Part shown: piece after piece, positions 46,499 to 53,475 of the stretch
Layout of the letters: the number at the start of each line of letters is the position of its first letter
Position numbering within the stretch: position 1 is the first letter of the stretch
Origin: an uncultured Muribaculaceae bacterium
Lineage (GTDB): Bacteria > Bacteroidota > Bacteroidia > Bacteroidales > Muribaculaceae
NCBI GenBank assembly: GCA_910579035.1
Contig: CAJTSR010000014.1
Coordinates: 14,448-78,447, forward strand
Direction of reading: 5' to 3'
DNA: 64,000 nucleotides
Made by a program: the position numbers and the translations under genes
The notes under the pieces: model-generated
Told to the model about the DNA's origin: nothing
The model's database searches: none
Seen by the model: the letters and a program-made list of their open reading frames with translations, nothing else

Positions 46499-46531
46499 TT
46501 TGGCTGTTACGCACATTTATTGTAACTTCGA
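46499..46531 (+). promoter_or_regulatory. Promoter of the transketolase gene
   Basis: TTTG at 46499-46502, 20 nt, then TAACTTCGA at 46523-46531, one mismatch in the TTTG core of the -7 box. Start near 46535, leader about 44 nt. Confidence 0.5.
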
Positions 46532-46578
46532 CAAAAATTCAAGAAACATCAAAAATCATAGCATAAGACACTCTATCG

Positions 46579-48618
46579 ATGGATACAAACGTGCTTAACA
46601 AGGCTGCGGACAACATTCGCATCCTCGCTGCTTCTATGGTGGAGCAGGCCAAATCGGGTCACCCCGGAGGCGCCATGGGCGGTGCCGACTTTGTAAACGT
46701 ACTCTACTCCAAATTTCTGGTTAGCGACCCGGACGATCCCACATGGTTTGCCCGCGACCGCTTCTTCCTCGACCCCGGCCACATGTCACCGATGCTATAC
46801 GCCGTTCTGGCAATGGCCGGACACTATACTCCGGACGAGCTGAAGCAGTTCCGCCAGTGGGGTTCTGTAACGCCGGGACACCCCGAACTGGATCCTGAGC
46901 GCGGAGTCGAAAACACCTCCGGCCCGCTCGGCCAGGGCCACACGATGGCCGTGGGCTGCGCCATAGCCGAGCGCTTCCTCGAAGCTCGCTTCGGAAGCGC
47001 CGTGGCACACAAGACATATGCCTTCATCTCCGACGGCGGCATACAGGAAGAAATTTCGCAGGGTGCCGGCCGTATTGCAGGATATCTCGGACTGTCGAAC
47101 CTCATAATGTTCTACGACTGCAACGGCGTGCAGCTGTCGACCATGGTCGACGCCGTGGACCGCGAAGACTACGCCGCCAAATACCGCGCATGGCACTGGA
47201 ACGTAATTGAAATCGACGGCAACGATCCCGAAGCCATAGCGAAAGCCATCACCGAGGCTCAGGCCGAAACCAAAAAGCCGACACTTATCATAGGACGCAC
47301 CGTAATGGGCAAGGGCGCCGTCAAAGCCGACGGAGAATGCTTCGAAGGCCAGTGCTCTACCCACGGACAGCCCCTGAGCAAGAGCGGTGCCGACTACGCG
47401 TCGACAATAAGCAACCTCGGCGGCGACCCCGAAAATCCGTGGAAAATCTTCCCCGAAGCAGAAGCTCTCTACTCGGCACGCCGCGAAGAGCTGCGCAAAA
47501 TCGTGGCAGAACGCCGCGAAGCGTTCAAGCAGTGGGCAGAAGCCAATCCGGCCCTCGCCATAGAGCTTAAGTCCTACCTCGAAGGCGTGCTGCCGCAGAT
47601 TGATTATAGCGAAATAGCCCACAAACCGGGCGTGGCCACCCGCCAGGCATCGGCCGACGTGCTTTCAGTACTCGCCGAAAAAGTAGGCAACATGATAGTA
47701 TCCTCTGCCGACCTCGCCAACAGCGACAAGACCGACGGCTTCCTCAAAAAGACACACGCGTTCACAGCCGATGATTTCACCGGCGCGTTCCTGCAGGCCG
47801 GTGTCGCCGAACTGACAATGGCCTCCATCATGAACGGCATAGCCCTCCACGGAGGCGTGATAGGAGCCTGCGGCACATTCTTTGTATTCTCCGACTACAT
47901 GAAGCCCGCCGTGCGCCTTGCCGCGCTGATGGAGCTGCCTGTGAAATACATCTGGACGCACGACGCATTCCGCGTAGGCGAGGACGGCCCCACCCACGAA
48001 CCCATCGAACAGGAAGCACAGCTCCGACTGATGGAAGAAATCAATAATTTCAGCGGACGCCCCTCCATGCTGGTGCTTCGTCCTGCCGATGCCGCAGAAA
48101 CCTCCGTGGCATACAAAATGGCGATGGAAAACACCCACACGCCGACGGCCCTCATACTCTCGCGCCAAGACATCAAAGACCTTCCTGCTCCTGCCGGAAG
48201 CACCCGCTATCAGGCCGCACTCGGCGCCGAACGCGGCGGATACACCGTGATAGCGCCTGAAGGCACGCCCGACGTGGTAATGGTGGCGAACGGCTCGGAA
48301 GTATCGCTTCTGTGCGAGGTTGCCGCGCTCCTCGAAGCAGTCGGCATCCGCGCCGCCGTGGTATCGATGCCCTCGGCAGGCCTTTTCAACAGCCAGCCAG
48401 AAGAATACCGCCTGTCGGTACTGCCCGTCGGAGTACCCCAGTTCGGCCTCACCGCAGGCCTGCCGGCGTCGCTCCGCTCAATCCGCGACTTCAACGGCAC
48501 CATCTTCGGCCTCGAACGCTTCGGAGCCTCCGCGCCTTACAAAGTGCTTGACGAAAAATTCGGCTTCACCGCCGACAATATCTTCGCCCAAGTATGCCGT
48601 ATGCTCGAACGCTCATGA
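46579..48618 (+). CDS. tkt: Transketolase
   Basis: The 679-residue thiamine-diphosphate enzyme transfers two-carbon units between pentose-phosphate and glycolytic sugars. Visible motifs are SGHPGGAMGGADF near residue 27, GPLGQGHTMAVG, the TPP-binding ISDGGIQEEISQGAG to FYDCNGVQLS segment, and the second-domain FFVFSDYMKPAVR and IWTHDAFRVGEDGPTHEPIE. Length is normal for a full-length fused transketolase. Confidence 0.97.
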   Translation: MDTNVLNKAADNIRILAASMVEQAKSGHPGGAMGGADFVNVLYSKFLVSDPDDPTWFARDRFFLDPGHMSPMLYAVLAMAGHYTPDELKQFRQWGSVTPGHPELDPERGVENTSGPLGQGHTMAVGCAIAERFLEARFGSAVAHKTYAFISDGGIQEEISQGAGRIAGYLGLSNLIMFYDCNGVQLSTMVDAVDREDYAAKYRAWHWNVIEIDGNDPEAIAKAITEAQAETKKPTLIIGRTVMGKGAVKADGECFEGQCSTHGQPLSKSGADYASTISNLGGDPENPWKIFPEAEALYSARREELRKIVAERREAFKQWAEANPALAIELKSYLEGVLPQIDYSEIAHKPGVATRQASADVLSVLAEKVGNMIVSSADLANSDKTDGFLKKTHAFTADDFTGAFLQAGVAELTMASIMNGIALHGGVIGACGTFFVFSDYMKPAVRLAALMELPVKYIWTHDAFRVGEDGPTHEPIEQEAQLRLMEEINNFSGRPSMLVLRPADAAETSVAYKMAMENTHTPTALILSRQDIKDLPAPAGSTRYQAALGAERGGYTVIAPEGTPDVVMVANGSEVSLLCEVAALLEAVGIRAAVVSMPSAGLFNSQPEEYRLSVLPVGVPQFGLTAGLPASLRSIRDFNGTIFGLERFGASAPYKVLDEKFGFTADNIFAQVCRMLERS

Positions 48619-48758
48619 GATAGACAATATGTTAAAATTTGAGGCGCTTTTCGATAATTTTCACCATAAGTGTTATAGAATCCAAAAAATTATAGTAACT
48701 TAGCGCCCTCAAATCAAAGCAAGGTATAACATCCAACCAATAAACAATCATAAGCTCT

Positions 48759-49970
48759 ATGAAAAAAGGTACACTTTTAGCATGCGCTTGCGCACTCCTT
48801 TTCGGTGCTCAGTCGCTTGCTGCTCAGGAGAATGCACAGGAGGTTAGCTATACTACCGATCCTGCTCAGGGCTACCTGATGAACAAAATGAAGGACAACT
48901 GGTTCATTACCGCCGAAGGTGGCGCAAGCTTCTACATCGCCTCCAAAGGCGTACACCGCGAAGCCGGCGACCGCTTTATGCCCGCAGCCTCCATCTATGT
49001 AGGTAAATGGATTTCGCCCGTATTCGGACTCCGTGCCGGTGTGAACTGGATGGGCCTCAAGGGTCTTGCAACAGGCCCCGACTACTTCGGCGTGCTCAAC
49101 GGCGAACGCGTAGGCAACTACTACAAGACCAAATACAACGAAGTTGGCCCTGTTTTCGACGTAATGGTTAACCTTACCAACTGGTGGTGCGGCTACAAGC
49201 CCAACCGCGTATACAACGCAACTGTATATGTAGGTGCCGGCGCATACTTCACCTTCACCAAGCAGGCTGACGGCAAGGATTACAGCTGGAAAAACGCCGA
49301 CAACAACCTGATGACCCTCCGCGCAGGTATCATCAACTCGTTCAACGTTAGCAAGCACGTAGCCCTCTCGCTCGATATCCGTTTCAGCGGCATCGACGGC
49401 CTCCAGAACTTCGGCGGCGCTAACTGGAACCGCAAGTACGGCAGCCTCCAGGGCTACCTCGGCGTGACCTACAACTTCAACAAGACCGACTGGAGCGCTC
49501 CCGTGGTTCCCGTTTATCCCGAACCCGAAAACTGCGACGCCCTCCGCGCTCGCCTCGCTGCCGCCGATGCCCGCATCGCCGACCTCGAAAGCCAGCTCAA
49601 GGACTGCCTCGCTCGCCCCGTGGAAACAGTTGTTGAAAACAACGGCCCCCTCGCCACTGTATACTACCCCATCGGTGTTTCGCGCCTGAGCCGCGAAAAC
49701 CAGCGCGTAGTTAAGGCTATCGCCCACGTTATGACCCAGAACCCCGACAAGAAATACGTTCTTACCGGCTGGGCCGACAACTACACCGGCAGCGACAACA
49801 TCAACATGCGTCTACGTAAAAACCGCGCCGAAGGTGTTGCCAAGCTCCTCAAGAGCAACGGCGTAGCTGCAAGCCAGATTACCACTACCACCAACAACGG
49901 AAACCTCTCCGACCTTGGCGAAAAGTGCGTAGCTCTCGACCGCGCAGTAACTATCGAAGAAGCTAAATAA
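48759..49970 (+). CDS. OmpA-family outer-membrane protein
   Basis: The 403-residue protein has a signal peptide (MKKGTLLACACALLFGAQSLAAQ) and an eight-stranded beta-barrel-like domain (about 45-245: NWFITAEGGASFYIASKGVH and LQGYLGVTYNFNK). A short Ala-rich coiled coil follows (LRARLAAADARIADLESQLK), then a C-terminal OmpA peptidoglycan-binding domain (about 295-400: TGWADNYTGSDNINMRLRKN). Codon use is strongly biased, suggesting high expression. A TAACTTAGC box at 48696-48704 is a probable -7 element, leader about 50 nt. Confidence 0.93.
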   Translation: MKKGTLLACACALLFGAQSLAAQENAQEVSYTTDPAQGYLMNKMKDNWFITAEGGASFYIASKGVHREAGDRFMPAASIYVGKWISPVFGLRAGVNWMGLKGLATGPDYFGVLNGERVGNYYKTKYNEVGPVFDVMVNLTNWWCGYKPNRVYNATVYVGAGAYFTFTKQADGKDYSWKNADNNLMTLRAGIINSFNVSKHVALSLDIRFSGIDGLQNFGGANWNRKYGSLQGYLGVTYNFNKTDWSAPVVPVYPEPENCDALRARLAAADARIADLESQLKDCLARPVETVVENNGPLATVYYPIGVSRLSRENQRVVKAIAHVMTQNPDKKYVLTGWADNYTGSDNINMRLRKNRAEGVAKLLKSNGVAASQITTTTNNGNLSDLGEKCVALDRAVTIEEAK

Positions 49971-50035
49971 TATAACTGCTCCGATACACCAAAGAGCTGT
50001 CGGCGATGCCGGCGGCTATTTTTATATATTCAAAA

Positions 50036-50068
50036 TTTGGTCGAATGGCAGATTATGACTACCTTTGC
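50036..50068 (+). promoter_or_regulatory. Promoter of tRNA-Leu
   Basis: TTTG at 50036-50039, 20 nt, then TACCTTTGC at 50060-50068, a perfect match to the Bacteroidota consensus. The start falls about 6 nt before the mature tRNA 5' end. Confidence 0.8.
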
Positions 50069-50077
50069 AGAAGCAAC

Positions 50078-50159
50078 GCCCGGATGGCGGAATCGGTAGA
50101 CGCGACGGTCTCAAACACCGTTGGGGCAACCCATCCCGGTTCGATCCCGGGTCCGGGTA
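50078..50159 (+). tRNA. tRNA-Leu (anticodon CAA)
   Basis: The 82-nt class II tRNA has the acceptor stem GCCCGGA/TCCGGGT (G1-U72 wobble), a D-arm with GGTAGACGC, anticodon loop CTCAAAC (CAA, reads UUG), a variable arm and T-arm CCCGG-TTCGATC-CCGGG. A73 is the discriminator. CCA is not encoded. Confidence 0.95.
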
Positions 50160-50161
50160 CG

Positions 50162-50202
50162 AATACCGGCTGAAAATCGCAGGATTTTCAGCCGGTATTT
50201 TT
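50162..50202 (+). terminator. Terminator after tRNA-Leu
   Basis: AATACCGGCTGAAAATC (50162-50178) pairs with GATTTTCAGCCGGTATT (50183-50199), a perfect 17-bp stem with a tiny GCAG loop, followed by TTTTT. It also faces the convergent membrane-protein gene ending at 50218. Confidence 0.92.
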
Positions 50203-50217
50203 GTGTGGTAAGGATTA

Positions 50218-50766
50218 TTATTTGAGGGTGTTAAGGTCGCGGAAGAGTTTTATGTATTGCGGCCACAGATGGACTATGCTGTAAATGATTGCAAATACAA
50301 GTGCCACTATGACAGCCCAGAAGCCAATGCGGTTGAATGCCCATATATCGGGTATAAGTAGGGCGAACAGCACTGCGATACCAATGCCAAAGAACACTTC
50401 GCCCGAGAGTGCCAGAAGTTTCAGAGTGGAGGTTATGGAGATGAGTTTTGCCGGAGCCAAGGCCGCGATGTCGATGCTCTTGAGCCGACGGTACAGAAAG
50501 ACATACCATATTGCCGCAAGAAGCAGATATGCCACAAGGTAAACTTTCAAGCCGACAGGAAACGACAGAGGGTTTATGCCTCCGGCTATAGCAGCCGCAA
50601 ACACTACTGCAAGAACAAGGCAGGTAGTGAATCCCTGACGGAATTTTTTGAGCATCTTGCTCTGTGCCGTCTGTGCTGCCGACACATTTATCTGTACGTC
50701 CACCGAGGTTTTGGCGAGTATCTGGTCCAATAATGACATGCTGTGTTTGAGTTCGTCGAGTTGCAT
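50218..50766 (-). CDS. Four-helix membrane protein paired with an ECF sigma factor (possible anti-sigma)
   Basis: Starting at the ATG 50766, one base after the sigma-factor stop, gives 182 residues. The soluble N-terminal part (about 55 residues, MQLDELKHSMSLLDQILAKT) precedes four hydrophobic segments (FTTCLVLAVVFAAAIAGG, VGLKVYLVAYLLLAAIWYVF, VFFGIGIAVLFALLIP, AVIVALVFAIIYSIVHLWP). There is no classical anti-sigma zinc motif. Small membrane partners encoded directly after ECF sigma factors often restrain them; that role is inferred from context. Confidence 0.6.
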   Translation of the reverse strand: MQLDELKHSMSLLDQILAKTSVDVQINVSAAQTAQSKMLKKFRQGFTTCLVLAVVFAAAIAGGINPLSFPVGLKVYLVAYLLLAAIWYVFLYRRLKSIDIAALAPAKLISITSTLKLLALSGEVFFGIGIAVLFALLIPDIWAFNRIGFWAVIVALVFAIIYSIVHLWPQYIKLFRDLNTLK

Positions 50767-50767
50767 A

Positions 50768-51262
50768 TTATATAGTAGATTTTGAGAGTTTTTCTTTAAT
50801 ACGGTGGATTTTGACGGCAACAGTGTTGCGTTTAAGTCCGAGAGTGTCGGCTATTTCGTCATACGAATATTCGTCGAGCCATAGAAGAATTATAGCTTTT
50901 TCTATATCTTCAAGCTTGTTAATCAGAGAGTGCAGGGCTTGGAGATTTTCGCGTTGCACGTCATCATTTTCTGATGAAATATCGAGCAGCCCGAAGTCAA
51001 GCGACACTGTTTCGATTTTTGACTTCGACGAACGTATAGCCATCAGTGCCGAATTTACGGCCACACGGTATATCCATGTCGACATCAGGCTGTCGCCTCT
51101 GAATTGATTCAGCCCCCGCCATATATTGACATATATCTCTTGCCGGAGGTCGTCGAACGGCACCTTGTCGGTAGCATAGAAGTAGCTGACCTTGTTGATT
51201 ATTCGGGAATGCTGCTTTATGAGCGAGGCAAACTCCCTTTCACTTATTGGTGGACTTTTCAT
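50768..51262 (-). CDS. ECF-type RNA polymerase sigma factor
   Basis: The start at 51262 (MKSPPISEREFASL) gives 164 residues, the usual ECF size; an upstream reading to 51448 would run through the promoter. Region 2 is FASLIKQHSRIINKVSYFYA to YVNIWRGLNQFRGDSLMSTW, and region 4 is LWLDEYSYDEIADTLGLKRN with VKIHRIKEKL. On the minus strand a TATATTTGC box (complement of 51352-51360) lies about 90 nt upstream. It is divergent from the PH-like gene at 51449 and cotranscribed with the membrane protein downstream. Confidence 0.9.
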   Translation of the reverse strand: MKSPPISEREFASLIKQHSRIINKVSYFYATDKVPFDDLRQEIYVNIWRGLNQFRGDSLMSTWIYRVAVNSALMAIRSSKSKIETVSLDFGLLDISSENDDVQRENLQALHSLINKLEDIEKAIILLWLDEYSYDEIADTLGLKRNTVAVKIHRIKEKLSKSTI

Positions 51263-51351
51263 ATTGAGTTTGTTTTGCCTCGTTAGGTGCATATTCATAC
51301 CTGAAAGTTTCATTAATCCGATATTTTTTTGCCGCTCATTGGATCCATATT

Positions 51352-51360
51352 GCAAATATA
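51352..51360 (-). promoter_or_regulatory. -7 box for the ECF sigma operon
   Basis: The complement reads TATATTTGC, a full TAnnTTTGY match, about 90 nt upstream of the chosen ATG. Confidence 0.55.
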
Positions 51361-51417
51361 ATAATATCCAGCCACTTAAACCTCGGACTTTTTTAATGAT
51401 TATCATTATAAAATTCA

Positions 51418-51426
51418 TATATTTGC
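51418..51426 (+). promoter_or_regulatory. -7 box for the PH-like membrane protein gene
   Basis: TATATTTGC on plus, 22 nt before the ATG at 51449. It is back to back with the sigma-factor promoter, only about 57 nt away, so the two units could be co-regulated. Confidence 0.6.
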
Positions 51427-51448
51427 ATCTGAAACGATATATTGACAT

Positions 51449-51934
51449 ATGAAACAGACCATCAAGCTCAGCAACTACTCCATATTGACATCTGCCCTGA
51501 TTTTGATTATGCTTCTCGCCATACTTTATCTCAGCAAAGCAAGCTGGATGATATATATAATCAGTGCCATCATACTCATATGGACCGTGCTTGCCCTATT
51601 CTATATGCCTATGTCTGTTTCTATCGACGGACGATGCCTGAATATCAACCGATCACTCCGCGTTAAGTCCATACCGTTGACCGAAATATCAGCCGCAGAG
51701 TTGCAGACTTCGCCATATGTCGAGCGCCGCATACTCGGAAACAACGGCTGGTTCGGCTACTGGGGCTGGTACCACAAAGCAGACATCGGACGATATTTTG
51801 CCTACTATGGCAACGAATCCGACGCGCGCCTTTATATACGGCTCAAAGACGGCCGCCAGTACATAATCGGTTGCCCTGATCCGCAATCGTTCGTAAACCA
51901 TATCCAAAAACACATATACAACTCGCGCGCATAG
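51449..51934 (+). CDS. Small membrane protein with PH-like domain
   Basis: The 161-residue protein has two N-terminal transmembrane helices (about 12-30 and 33-53) and a beta-rich C-terminal domain of about 105 residues (MSVSIDGRCLNINRSLRVKS, then RLYIRLKDGRQYIIGCPDPQ with a final helix SFVNHIQKHIY), the pattern of bacterial PH-like (bPH) domains. Function unknown. Its stop codon lies inside the first copy of the 22-bp direct repeat that flanks the recombinase gene. Confidence 0.7.
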   Translation: MKQTIKLSNYSILTSALILIMLLAILYLSKASWMIYIISAIILIWTVLALFYMPMSVSIDGRCLNINRSLRVKSIPLTEISAAELQTSPYVERRILGNNGWFGYWGWYHKADIGRYFAYYGNESDARLYIRLKDGRQYIIGCPDPQSFVNHIQKHIYNSRA

Positions 51935-51950
51935 TACATCTTTTGTACGA
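51929..51950 (+). repeat. Direct repeat A, upstream of the recombinase gene
   Basis: The sequence GCATAGTAC-AT-CTTT-T-GTACGA matches a second copy at 53321-53342 in 19 of 22 positions. Each copy contains GTAC-N7-GTAC. Copy A includes the stop codon of the PH-like gene. The pair brackets the recombinase gene exactly, like attachment or target-duplication sites, or binding sites for the recombinase. Confidence 0.7.
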
Positions 51951-51956
51951 TTCAGA

Positions 51957-51990
51957 TCCGGCACCACAAAGCTTATGCCGGAACCTTTTT
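51957..51990 (+). terminator. Weak terminator after the PH-like gene
   Basis: TCCGGCA (51957-51963) pairs with TGCCGGA (51976-51982) around a 12-nt loop, then ACCTTTTT. Confidence 0.55.
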
Positions 51991-51999
51991 GCATAGTCT

Positions 52000-52028
52000 G
52001 GTTATCTTTGCGCGAACCAAAGATAACC
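52000..52028. promoter_or_regulatory. 11-7-11 inverted repeat over the recombinase promoter
   Basis: Arms GGTTATCTTTG (52000-52010) and CAAAGATAACC (52018-52028) are perfectly inverted around the 7-nt spacer CGCGAAC. The left arm overlaps the -7 box TATCTTTGC (52003-52011), and the right arm ends 4 nt before the ATG. The geometry equals a tyrosine-recombinase core site (two 11-bp arms and a 7-bp crossover). It may be the recombinase's own operator, a crossover site, or an mRNA hairpin hiding the start codon. Confidence 0.7.
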
Positions 52029-52032
52029 AACA

Positions 52033-53277
52033 ATGACCAAAGTTGACAGAAAAACCAAACAGAATCCCAAACTCGTACAGTCCAAACTCAAAGACGGCCG
52101 CGCCAGCCTCGCATTGGAGTACTACCTCGGCCGCAGCGAAACACCCGTGCTTGATGAAAACGGCAAGCCCGAGCTATACCCCTCCGGCGCCATGCGGGGC
52201 AAGCCTAAGTACAAAATCAAGCACTTACGCAAACGCGAGGCCCTCAACTTGTACATATTCTCCACCCCTCGCAACAGGCAGGAACGCGCCCGGAACAAAG
52301 CCACACTCGAACTCGCCGAAAAAATACGCTTCGAGCGCGAGCAGGAATTTCTCGAAAACCGCGAAGGATACCGCTTCAGAAAAGAAACCGAGAGCGACTT
52401 CCTCAAGTACTTCCGACAACACTGCGACAACGAGCTGTACACCAAAGCCGTCCGCTCGACCTTCAGGACAGCCTACCACCGTCTGCTCGGCTTCCTCAAG
52501 TCCACACCGAGATATCAGGCGCACACCTCCGTGCTCCGAATGGAGCTGATTACTCCCGAGATGGTCACCGGACTCACGAACTATCTCAAAAAAGTCGGCA
52601 AAGGGGAAGGCGCCCACAAATCTTACTACATGTTCCGCACGGTAATACTCCACGCCATCGAGGACGGCATTATGAAGAAAAACCCGTGCAAAGGCATAAT
52701 AATACACCGCGACACCAACACACTTAAAAAAGAAATACTCACACTCGCCGAGATAAAAAAACTCGCCGCCACGCGGTACGAAACCGAGGACACAGCCGTG
52801 CAGCGCGCCTTCCTGTTCTGCTGCTTCACAGGCATGCGCTGGTGCGACCTCGTAAGGCTCACATACGGCAACATCGACTACTCCGCCCGCCTGCTGCGCT
52901 TCAACCAGAAAAAGACCGAAGGCCGCAGCGCCCACAGCGGAGTGACAATACCGCTTAGCGCCACACTGCTCAGGCTCATAGGCAAACCGTCGACTCCCGA
53001 CGCTGGCTCTGAAACAATATTCAAAATCACCTGCGACAAAAGCACTGCCAACGACCGCCTCCAGAAATGGGTGAAAATAGCCGGGATAAACAAAAAAATA
53101 ACGTGGCACTGCGCCCGCCACAGCTTCGCCGTAAACGTGCTCGGAGGAGGCGCCAACATCAAGACCGTAGCCTCACTGATGGGACATTCGAGCATCAAAA
53201 TGACAGAAAAATACCTCCACGTAATCGACCGCCAGAAGCAGGAAGCAATCAACAGCCTCGGCGACCTCGAATTCTAA
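52033..53277 (+). CDS. Tyrosine recombinase (site-specific invertase candidate) of the SusC/SusD locus
   Basis: The 414-residue protein has an arm-binding-like N-terminus, a SAM-like core-binding domain (about 110-215) and a catalytic domain with the full tyrosine-recombinase set: Arg269 in TGMRWCDLVRL, His359 and Arg362 in WHCARHSFA, His385 in MGHSS and Tyr394 in EKYLHV. It resembles Bacteroidales invertases that flip promoters or SusC/SusD modules. It ends about 200 nt before the susC start and lies outside the segment bounded by the inverted repeats. It is bracketed by 22-bp direct repeats. Confidence 0.93.
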   Translation: MTKVDRKTKQNPKLVQSKLKDGRASLALEYYLGRSETPVLDENGKPELYPSGAMRGKPKYKIKHLRKREALNLYIFSTPRNRQERARNKATLELAEKIRFEREQEFLENREGYRFRKETESDFLKYFRQHCDNELYTKAVRSTFRTAYHRLLGFLKSTPRYQAHTSVLRMELITPEMVTGLTNYLKKVGKGEGAHKSYYMFRTVILHAIEDGIMKKNPCKGIIIHRDTNTLKKEILTLAEIKKLAATRYETEDTAVQRAFLFCCFTGMRWCDLVRLTYGNIDYSARLLRFNQKKTEGRSAHSGVTIPLSATLLRLIGKPSTPDAGSETIFKITCDKSTANDRLQKWVKIAGINKKITWHCARHSFAVNVLGGGANIKTVASLMGHSSIKMTEKYLHVIDRQKQEAINSLGDLEF

Positions 53278-53281
53278 GCCA

Positions 53282-53314
53282 AAGCCGTCGCGCACCTTGA
53301 CAGCGCGTCGGCTT
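53282..53314 (+). terminator. Hairpin after the recombinase gene, weak terminator at best
   Basis: Arms AAGCCGTCGCGC (53282-53293) and GCGCGTCGGCTT (53303-53314) pair with one mismatch around a 9-nt loop. No U-run follows, so it may be an mRNA-stabilising stem rather than a terminator. Confidence 0.4.
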
Positions 53315-53320
53315 CGCTCC

Positions 53321-53342
53321 GCATAGTACCGCTTTAGTACGA
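53321..53342 (+). repeat. Direct repeat B, downstream of the recombinase gene
   Basis: GCATAGTAC-CG-CTTT-A-GTACGA, matching copy A (51929-51950) in 19 of 22 positions. It lies 134 nt before the susC ATG at 53476. Confidence 0.7.
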
Positions 53343-53417
53343 CCCCGCATCCACAACCGCCTGCGAATCAACCCATATACTCCCAATCCCCATAATGAGA
53401 GTAGTAACTGACCGCGG

Positions 53418-53426
53418 CCCCCCCCC
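53418..53426. repeat. C9 homopolymer upstream of susC
   Basis: Nine C residues, directly followed by GGGGCCC, lie 50 nt before the susC ATG. The tract could be unstable in length and, in RNA, can pair with the adjacent G-run. Confidence 0.7.
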
Positions 53427-53475
53427 GGGGCCCTCCTTAAAAAAACAACAATCCAATCCAATCTTCAGAACCTCT

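Noticed and set aside
50078..50159. tRNA-Leu as attachment site for an integrated element
   Set aside because: No repeat of the tRNA 3' end was found downstream, and the recombinase is flanked by a different repeat.
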